The notes under the pieces were generated by a model. It saw only the letters and a program-made list of their open reading frames with translations, searched no databases and was not told where the DNA came from. DNA of 5,655 nucleotides from CAYLNK01 sp964384675 (lineage in GTDB: Bacteria; Acidobacteriota; Thermoanaerobaculia; UBA5066). The stretch covers positions 1 through 5,655 of the forward strand of contig CAYLNK010000377.1 in assembly GCA_964384675.1 (NCBI GenBank), read 5' to 3'. The translations under genes and the position numbers were made by a program. Below are positions 1 through 4,272 of the stretch, one piece after another. The number at the start of each line of letters is the position of its first letter. The first letter of the stretch is position 1.

Positions 1-137
1 CCGTCGAGCTGGCGCTCGCCACCGCCCGGATCGCCCGTGAGGCCACGTCCGATCCCGGCTCGGGCCTGGTCTACGGACGGGTCAGCGCCGCCGAGGAGAG
101 GCGGGAGCGCCAGGATCGAAGCGGGGGGGGAGCGTGA
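1..137 (+). CDS. tsaB: TsaB C-terminal end (tRNA threonylcarbamoyladenosine biosynthesis), partial
   Basis: The open frame enters from the left edge (first full codon at base 3) and stops at TGA 135-137; only about 44 C-terminal residues are visible. The readable tail runs ARIAREATSDPGSG and then LVYGRVSAAEERR, which resembles the 'P-x-Y-x-R-x-x-x-A-E-E' ending common in TsaB proteins. TsaB is the inactive Kae1-like partner of TsaD in the complex that adds threonylcarbamoyl to A37 of ANN-decoding tRNAs in the cytoplasm. The stop overlaps the GTG start of rimI, and tsaB-rimI is a very common gene pair. The last codons contain a run of eight G (123-130). The call rests on a short tail plus context, because the diagnostic N-terminal domain lies outside the window. 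Another protein with a similar ending cannot be excluded. Confidence 0.6.
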   Translation, partial: VELALATARIAREATSDPGSGLVYGRVSAAEERRERQDRSGGGA

Positions 138-592
138 GCGCGCTCCCCGCCCCGTTCGCCGTGCACGACGCCCTTCCGTCCGATCTGGACGACATCGCGG
201 CGCTGGAGCGCCGGGCCTTCCCGATCCCGTGGAAGCGGGAGTACTTCGCGGGCGAGGTCGGGGCCGCGTTCCGATTCAACCGGGTGATCCGGGCCGACGA
301 CGGGACGCTCGTCGGGTACGTCTTCTGCGCGTTCGCCGCGGGTGAGATCCACGTGAACAAGATCGCCGTGGCCGACAGGTGGCGGCGCCGCGGTATGGCT
401 CACCGCCTGATGGCCGAGGTTCTCCGGTTCGGGCACGCGACCGGCGCCGACGAGATCTACCTGGAGGTACGCCCCTCGAACGACCCGGCCCGGCGGTTCT
501 ACGAGGGGATCGGCTTCGTCGACGCGGGCGTCAGGAAGGGCTACTACCTGGACGGCGAGGACGCCCTCGTGATGGTGCGCCGGCTGCCTTGA
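134..592 (+). CDS. rimI: Ribosomal protein S18-alanine N-acetyltransferase RimI (GNAT family)
   Basis: This 152-residue single-domain GNAT enzyme has the length usual for RimI, which transfers acetyl from acetyl-CoA to the N-terminal alanine of ribosomal protein S18. The sequence shows the RimI-type 'F-P-I-P-W' near residues 29-33. The acetyl-CoA loop R84-x-x-G87-x-A89 follows a beta strand reading VNKIAV. The block LEVRPSNDPARRFYEGIGF (110-128) matches the RimI core, and Glu111 and Tyr123 sit where E. coli RimI has its catalytic Glu103 and Tyr115, with the same 12-residue spacing. The ending RKGYYLDGEDALVM is also typical. The GTG start at 134 was chosen because it overlaps the upstream stop (GTGA) and follows a GGGGAG-like ribosome binding site; a later GTG at residue 10 has no such site. 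By homology alone, a broader Nt-acetyltransferase role is possible. Confidence 0.93.
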   Translation: MSALPAPFAVHDALPSDLDDIAALERRAFPIPWKREYFAGEVGAAFRFNRVIRADDGTLVGYVFCAFAAGEIHVNKIAVADRWRRRGMAHRLMAEVLRFGHATGADEIYLEVRPSNDPARRFYEGIGFVDAGVRKGYYLDGEDALVMVRRLP

Positions 593-621
593 CGGCCGCA
601 TCCCGCGAGGGGGAGACTCCA

Positions 622-637
622 GGGGACCGAGGTCCCC
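622..637 (+). other. Short perfect hairpin in the rimI-DUF465 gap
   Basis: GGGGACCGAGGTCCCC can fold into a six-base-pair stem (GGGGAC/GTCCCC) with a four-base CGAG loop. It lies in the 59-base gap between rimI and the next gene and ends three bases before the AGGAGG ribosome binding site. No T-run follows, so it does not look like an intrinsic terminator. A role in mRNA stability, processing or translation control is inference only. Confidence 0.5.
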
Positions 638-640
638 AGA

Positions 641-646
641 AGGAGG
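641..646 (+). promoter_or_regulatory. Strong Shine-Dalgarno site for the DUF465 gene
   Basis: AGGAGG, within the longer match AAGGAGGTG at 640-648, sits five bases before the ATG at 652. It decides the start of the small gene, because the same reading frame is open far upstream inside rimI. It is the best ribosome binding site in the window. Confidence 0.85.
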
Positions 647-651
647 TGGCG

Positions 652-891
652 ATGCCGTCCTTGACCGAAGAGATCAAGCAGGAGCTTTCGGGCCAGAGCG
701 AGGAGTTCCGGACACTCCTCCAGAAGCACCACGACCACGAGCGGCGCCTCGCCGAGCTCGCGTCGAAGACGTTCCTCTCGACGGACGAGGAGATGGAGGA
801 GAAGCGCCTCAAGAAAGAGAAGCTCCATCTCAAGGACCGGATGGAGGAGATCGTCCGGGAGCACAAGGCCCGGATCGGCGTCGCGCATTAA
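652..891 (+). CDS. DUF465 / YdcH-family small coiled-coil protein
   Basis: This 79-residue, strongly charged, probably all-helical protein has no signal peptide or membrane segment. It follows the DUF465 (YdcH-like) pattern: a helix with F19, L22 and the histidines H26, H27 and H29 (FRTLLQKHHDHERRLAEL), a short turn, then the hallmark block LKKEKLHLKDRMEEIVREHK (53-72). YdcH-type proteins are usually 70-80 residues and have no established biochemical role; they are thought to form short helical hairpins or coiled coils. The start is fixed by a strong AGGAGG site five bases upstream. It lies between rimI and pssA, 59 bases after the first and 23 before the second, so it is probably co-transcribed with both. 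The family assignment is fairly secure, but the context does not reveal a function. Confidence 0.87.
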   Translation: MPSLTEEIKQELSGQSEEFRTLLQKHHDHERRLAELASKTFLSTDEEMEEKRLKKEKLHLKDRMEEIVREHKARIGVAH

Positions 892-914
892 CGCGACGTG
901 ACGAAGCGCCTCGC

Positions 915-1661
915 TTGACCGACACGGTCGCTCCCCCGCGCCGCGGCGTCCGCCGCGGCGTTTACGTTCTACCCGCCCTGTTCACCGTCGGAAACATCTT
1001 CTGCGGCTACCTGTCGATGGACGCGGCGCTGAAGGGCGAGTTCCAGAGCGCCGCGATGATCCTGTTCCTGGCGGGGGTGCTCGACGGATTGGACGGCCGG
1101 ATCGCCCGGATGACCGGTACGACCTCGGCGTTCGGGGAGCAGCTCGACTCGCTGGCCGACGTCATCTCGTTCGGCGTCGCCCCGGCGTTCCTCGTCTACC
1201 GGTGGGGGCTCCTGGCGTTCGACCGGCCCGGCCTCCTGGTCTCGTTCCTGTTCGTGGTCTGCGGGGCCTGCCGGCTGGCCCGCTTCAACGTGCAGGTGCA
1301 CACCGTCGACAAGCGCCACTTCGTCGGGCTCCCGATCCCGTCGGCGGCGGGGGCGCTGGTGGGGCCCATCTGGGTTTTCCCTGAGCCGCTCGCCGACCAC
1401 CGGTTCCAGATCGCCTACCTCGTGATCACCGTCGTGCTGTCGTACCTCATGGTATCGACCTTCCGGTACCGCTCCTTCAAGGACCTCGACCTCAAGTCGA
1501 AGCGCTCCCCGCTCTTCGTGCCGATGGTCGCGATCGTCCTGGCGGCCCTGGTCTACTTCCAGCAGCGCGCCCTGACGGTCCTCCTGGTGGTGTACGCCGT
1601 CTCGGCGCCGGTCGCGAAGCTGGCCTCCGTGCTGGCGCCCCGCCGGAAGGAGGCCGCGTGA
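915..1661 (+). CDS. pssA: CDP-diacylglycerol--serine O-phosphatidyltransferase
   Basis: This 248-residue integral membrane enzyme of the CDP-alcohol phosphatidyltransferase family joins CDP-diacylglycerol and L-serine to give phosphatidylserine and CMP, the step before phosphatidylethanolamine. The complete family motif is present: D57-x2-D60-G61-x2-A64-R65-x8-G74-x3-D78-x3-D82, whose four aspartates bind metal and substrate. The N-terminal 'LPALFTVGNIFCGYLSM' is typical of the PssA subgroup rather than of PgsA. Further hydrophobic segments lie near 88-118, 145-156, 165-182, 202-213 and 219-236. TTG 915 is the only sensible start, since no ATG or GTG lies in frame before the first membrane segment; only a weak GAAG precedes it. 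The stop overlaps the GTG of the asd-like gene by four bases. No phosphatidylserine decarboxylase gene is in the window. A related CDP-alcohol transferase with another acceptor is less likely. Confidence 0.92.
   Translation: MTDTVAPPRRGVRRGVYVLPALFTVGNIFCGYLSMDAALKGEFQSAAMILFLAGVLDGLDGRIARMTGTTSAFGEQLDSLADVISFGVAPAFLVYRWGLLAFDRPGLLVSFLFVVCGACRLARFNVQVHTVDKRHFVGLPIPSAAGALVGPIWVFPEPLADHRFQIAYLVITVVLSYLMVSTFRYRSFKDLDLKSKRSPLFVPMVAIVLAALVYFQQRALTVLLVVYAVSAPVAKLASVLAPRRKEAA
939..960 (+). repeat. Tandem palindrome / GC-only hairpin inside the start of pssA
   Basis: The 10-base palindrome CGCCGCGGCG occurs twice (939-948 and 951-960), separated by TC. The copies can pair as a nine-base-pair, all-G/C stem with a four-base GTCC loop. 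The element encodes the duplicated RRGVRRGV of the pssA N-terminus, beginning 24 bases after the TTG start. It may simply reflect GC-biased arginine/glycine codons, but a stem this strong so near a weak start could reduce initiation. Confidence 0.55.
1647..1653 (+). promoter_or_regulatory. Shine-Dalgarno site for the asd-like gene
   Basis: AAGGAGG lies inside the last codons of pssA, four bases before GTG 1658. It supports the GTG as the true start and, with the GTGA overlap, suggests efficient coupled translation from pssA. Two other GTG triplets just downstream (1665, 1671) are out of frame. Confidence 0.8.
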
Positions 1662-2647
1662 CGCGTGCCGGTGGCGTACCGATCGCGATCGTCGACCCGA
1701 CCAGCCTCCTCGGACGGGACGTGAAAGCCGTGCTTTCCGAGCGGGGCTTTCCGTTCTCGAAGGTCCACCTCTTCCACAGCGCGGGCAGCGAGGGGACGCT
1801 CGCCGCCGACGACGACGAGGTCGCCTTCGTCGCCCCGCTCACCCCCGACGCGCTCGACACCAGCCGGGTCGCGTTCTTCTGCGGGCGCGCCGAGGGGACG
1901 TCCCGCTTCCTCGCCACGCGGACGCGTGACGGCTGCCTCGCGATCGACCTGTCGGGCGTCCGCACCGGCGGCCCGTTCGCGACGCCGGACGGCGCCCTGC
2001 GTCCCGACGTCCCGCTCCTCCTGACCTACGACCCGACCGCCTTCGTGGTCGCCGAGACGCTGCGCCTCGTCGACGCGCTGGCGCCGATCGCGGCCGTCAC
2101 CCTGGCGGTCGACCGGCCGGTGAGCGAGCTCGGGAAGGCCGCGCTCGACGAGCTGTTCCAGCAGGCGATCGCCCTCGCCGCGTTCCGGCCCCTCCCGAAG
2201 GAGGTCCTCGGCGCGCAGGCCGCCTTCAACATCCACGTCCCCACCGACAGCGCGGCGTACGAGCGGCGCGTGGCGACCGACGTGAGGTCGCTCCTGGGCC
2301 GCGATCTGCCGGTGTCCGTGCTGTCCGCGCGCGCCGGCGTCTTCCACGGCCAGCTCATCCGCATGGAGCTCCGTTTCGACGGGCCCGCTCCGGTCCGGGA
2401 CTCCGTACGAGGGGCCCTGTTCGCGCCGGGAACCGAGCTGGAGGACGTCGATCCGGAGACCCTCTCGGGCCCCGTCGAGAGCGCCGCGCGTGACGAGACT
2501 CTGGTCCTGCGAGTCGAGTCGTCGGACGCGACCGTCCGGATCACCCTCGCCTCGGACCACCTCCGGCGGGGCGCCGCGCGACTGGGCGTCCGCCTGGCGG
2601 AGGAGTGGCTGCGAGCCTCGGGCCTCGACCCCCGGTCGCCGAGCTAG
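1658..2647 (+). CDS. Aspartate-semialdehyde dehydrogenase-like protein, probably inactive (Usg-like)
   Basis: This 329-residue protein has the layout and roughly the length of aspartate-semialdehyde dehydrogenase (Asd). It begins with a Rossmann strand IAIVDPTSLLGRDV (9-22; the usual form is G-A-T-G-x-V-G), followed by ERGFPFSKVHLF, FFCGRAEG (73-80), and CLAIDLSG (93-100). The dimerisation/catalytic domain follows with AAFNIHVP (188-195), and the end SDHLRRGAARLGVRLAEEW matches Asd 'DNLRKGAA...AEEL'. The catalytic residues appear lost. Where Asd has N-x-C-S/T the protein reads TYDPTAF (123-129), with no cysteine; the R-V-P-V-x-x-G-H histidine block reads RAGVFHGQ (225-232), with Gln at the histidine position; the substrate-region Gln aligns with R153. 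Usg of E. coli is a known non-catalytic Asd paralogue. No other lysine, threonine or methionine pathway genes are nearby. Homology is clear; lack of Asd activity is inferred from a by-eye alignment. Confidence 0.8.
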   Translation: MTRAGGVPIAIVDPTSLLGRDVKAVLSERGFPFSKVHLFHSAGSEGTLAADDDEVAFVAPLTPDALDTSRVAFFCGRAEGTSRFLATRTRDGCLAIDLSGVRTGGPFATPDGALRPDVPLLLTYDPTAFVVAETLRLVDALAPIAAVTLAVDRPVSELGKAALDELFQQAIALAAFRPLPKEVLGAQAAFNIHVPTDSAAYERRVATDVRSLLGRDLPVSVLSARAGVFHGQLIRMELRFDGPAPVRDSVRGALFAPGTELEDVDPETLSGPVESAARDETLVLRVESSDATVRITLASDHLRRGAARLGVRLAEEWLRASGLDPRSPS

Positions 2648-2662
2648 AATAGAAAATCGGGA

Positions 2663-2713
2663 CCTGACCCCGGTTCTCCGGAGAGAGAAGAGGTGCCTGA
2701 CCCCGGGGGTCAG
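2663..2713. repeat. REP-like repeat and palindrome at the convergent gene junction
   Basis: Two exact copies of CCTGACCCCGG (2663-2673 and 2696-2706) lie 33 bases apart. The second copy is part of CTGACCCCGGGGGTCAG (2697-2713), an inverted repeat with eight-base arms around one central G. Between them lies the palindrome TCTCCGGAGA (2675-2684). Together they fill most of the 62-base gap between the stop of the asd-like gene and the stop of the opposing lipoprotein gene, whose TGA (2712-2710 on the minus strand) lies inside the palindrome. As RNA, either strand could fold CTGACC/GGTCAG with a five-base loop. On the plus strand a weak T-containing stretch (CGCTTCTTTCC) follows, so it may act as a poor bidirectional terminator. 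A REP-type genomic repeat is an alternative or additional reading; one locus cannot prove it. Confidence 0.6.
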
Positions 2714-4260
2714 CGCTTCTTTCCGGCGGGCTTCGGCTTGGCCGCGGGCGGCGGAGGTGCGGCGACGGTGGCCTCGACCTCCGGTCCGTCCACCACCTTG
2801 CCGTCGGGGAGGGACATCTTGTAGCTCACGAAGACCTTCGGCCGGCCTCCCGAGACGCGGATGGGACCGGCGGTGTTCGCCTCCTCGGGCGCCCAGAAGT
2901 TCTCGAACAGGTGACAGACGACCGCTCGGCCGAACGGCGCGGGGCGGCCGCCGTCGGAGTCGCGTGTGGCGAGCTCGAACCGGTCGAAGTCCCCCGGTCT
3001 CACGTTGAGGATGGTCCCGCCCTCGACACGCACCTTCACGACGTTGTTGAAATGGGACAGCTCGGAAGGTGACGGTCCGGCGTTCGTGACGCGCAACGAG
3101 AAGTCCGTGGTGCCGCGCGCCGAGGCGCCGGGCAGGATCTCGACCGTGAGCCGCGGGTCGTACGGCTTTCCGGAGAGGATCGCGCGGAGCGCCGGGAAGC
3201 CGAGGAGGTGCCCGTCGCGCGGGACACCGTCGAGGACGAAGACGCGGCCCCTGTAGTTCGGTCCGCCCCACCGCGTCACGCCGGACATGACCTTCACCGC
3301 GTCCGAGAGCGTGAGGATGTGGAACAGGCCGTGCCCGCCCGAGATGCTCAGCAGGTTCGGCTGCGATTCGAGGCCGAGCCGCGGCTTGAACTTGTAGATG
3401 TTCCCCGGCTCCGCCGACAGCACCTGGCCGAAGTCGAAGTCGAGGTTCCGGTCCTCGGAGAGACGGTCGATCTCTCCGTCGTGCATCCGCTTTCCGTCCC
3501 CGTCCTTGCCGCCCCGGCCATAGCCGCCCAGCACCATCATCAGCCGGTACGGCACCGGGAACGAGCGGGCCGCGGCCTCGGTCAGCTCCGTGACCATCCG
3601 GTCCCCCGTCTCGGGGCGGCGCCCGAAGCCGAAGACCAGCGCCTCGTCGACGGCCCCGGCGAGCGGCTTCCAGGCCTCCGGGCTCGCGCCCGAGGGGAGA
3701 GTGACCGAGATCGGCAGGGCGAGCGTCTTCCGGAGCCCGCGGAGGAGGTCGGCCAGGATCGGGACCGTCGTCGGCGAGGGAGCGGGAAGGACGTGGAGGT
3801 GGACCCCCACGACGTCGCCCCAGGTGCGAGCCTCGCTGACGATCTTCCGGAGCGGCCCGCTCCAGCCTTCGGCGACGGCGTCGCCCTTCCCCCTGATCAA
3901 GGCCTCGGTTCCCGGCTCCCCCATCAGGACGAGGATGACCGGCCTGGTGAGCTTCTCGGGTGGCGGGGGAAGGGGCGTGAAGCGCCCCGCGGTGGAGAGC
4001 GTGGCTGCGGCCACGTAGAGACGGTCGATCCCCATGGCGTCGAGGTCCGGCAGCACGCCGGCCGGAACGTCGATCGGCGCCTCGGCGAGGAGGATGGCGT
4101 CCCCCTTCGCGGGGATGCCGGGCGGGCCGGGCTTGCCGGACCGGGTGGCGGCCCGGCCCGAAGCCGGAGACGACGCGGGCGGCGCGCTCTCCTTGCGACA
4201 GGCCGGGGCGAGGAGGACCACGAGGAGCCCCGCGCAGAGGAACCGGTTGATGTGGATCAC
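2710..4260 (-). CDS. Predicted lipoprotein with DUF3142-like domain
   Basis: This 516-residue protein is predicted to be exported. Residues 1-20 are a short signal sequence (hydrophobic core CAGLLVVLLAPA) ending at a lipobox-like A-P-A-C21, so it is probably lipidated at Cys21. A low-complexity Ala/Pro/Ser/Gly linker (about 22-52) follows. Residues about 55-250 look like an alpha/beta barrel-type domain: ILLAEAPIDV, VVGVHLHVL (150-158), LPISVTLPSG (182-191) and VDEALVFGFG (204-213) resemble strands of DUF3142 proteins, although the 'D-F-D' expected after VVG-x-x reads HLH here. Residues about 370-500 look beta-rich, possibly an immunoglobulin-like sandwich, and the tail is Pro/Lys-rich. The GTG start keeps the signal peptide; no good ribosome binding site is seen. 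It begins 12 bases after the kinase stop, which suggests co-transcription. Coding and export are well supported, but DUF3142 membership is by eye and no function is known. Confidence 0.75.
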   Translation of the reverse strand: MIHINRFLCAGLLVVLLAPACRKESAPPASSPASGRAATRSGKPGPPGIPAKGDAILLAEAPIDVPAGVLPDLDAMGIDRLYVAAATLSTAGRFTPLPPPPEKLTRPVILVLMGEPGTEALIRGKGDAVAEGWSGPLRKIVSEARTWGDVVGVHLHVLPAPSPTTVPILADLLRGLRKTLALPISVTLPSGASPEAWKPLAGAVDEALVFGFGRRPETGDRMVTELTEAAARSFPVPYRLMMVLGGYGRGGKDGDGKRMHDGEIDRLSEDRNLDFDFGQVLSAEPGNIYKFKPRLGLESQPNLLSISGGHGLFHILTLSDAVKVMSGVTRWGGPNYRGRVFVLDGVPRDGHLLGFPALRAILSGKPYDPRLTVEILPGASARGTTDFSLRVTNAGPSPSELSHFNNVVKVRVEGGTILNVRPGDFDRFELATRDSDGGRPAPFGRAVVCHLFENFWAPEEANTAGPIRVSGGRPKVFVSYKMSLPDGKVVDGPEVEATVAAPPPPAAKPKPAGKKR

Positions 4261-4272
4261 AGTGGCGTGATT

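Noticed and set aside
71..601. Minus-strand open frame of 176 codons opposite rimI
   Set aside because: It covers the strongly conserved rimI gene, has no domain signature and has the composition of a GC shadow frame.
379..651. Longer version of the DUF465 frame starting inside rimI
   Set aside because: The frame is open upstream, but the extra 91 residues are Arg/Gly-rich shadow of rimI. DUF465 proteins are about 70-80 residues, and a strong AGGAGG sits just before ATG 652.
1658..2647. Calling this gene asd, the functional aspartate-semialdehyde dehydrogenase
   Set aside because: The residues aligned with the catalytic Cys and His are not conserved, and no other gene of the pathway is nearby, so the gene symbol was withheld.
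2697..2725. Classical Rho-independent terminator after the asd-like gene
   Set aside because: The stem is plausible but the following bases (CGCTTCTTTCC) are not a proper T-run, so it is recorded as a repeat with possible weak terminator activity.
2490..3008. Plus-strand open frame of 172 codons spanning the convergent junction
   Set aside because: It is Arg/Pro/Ser-rich, out of frame with the asd-like gene, antisense to the lipoprotein gene and crosses the repeat region; both real genes have clear homology or an export signal.
1553..3271. A 572-codon open frame on the minus strand
   Set aside because: It lies antisense to the asd-like gene and out of frame with the lipoprotein gene, is extremely rich in Arg, Gly and Pro, and has no recognisable domain. 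Long stop-free shadow frames are expected in DNA this GC-rich.
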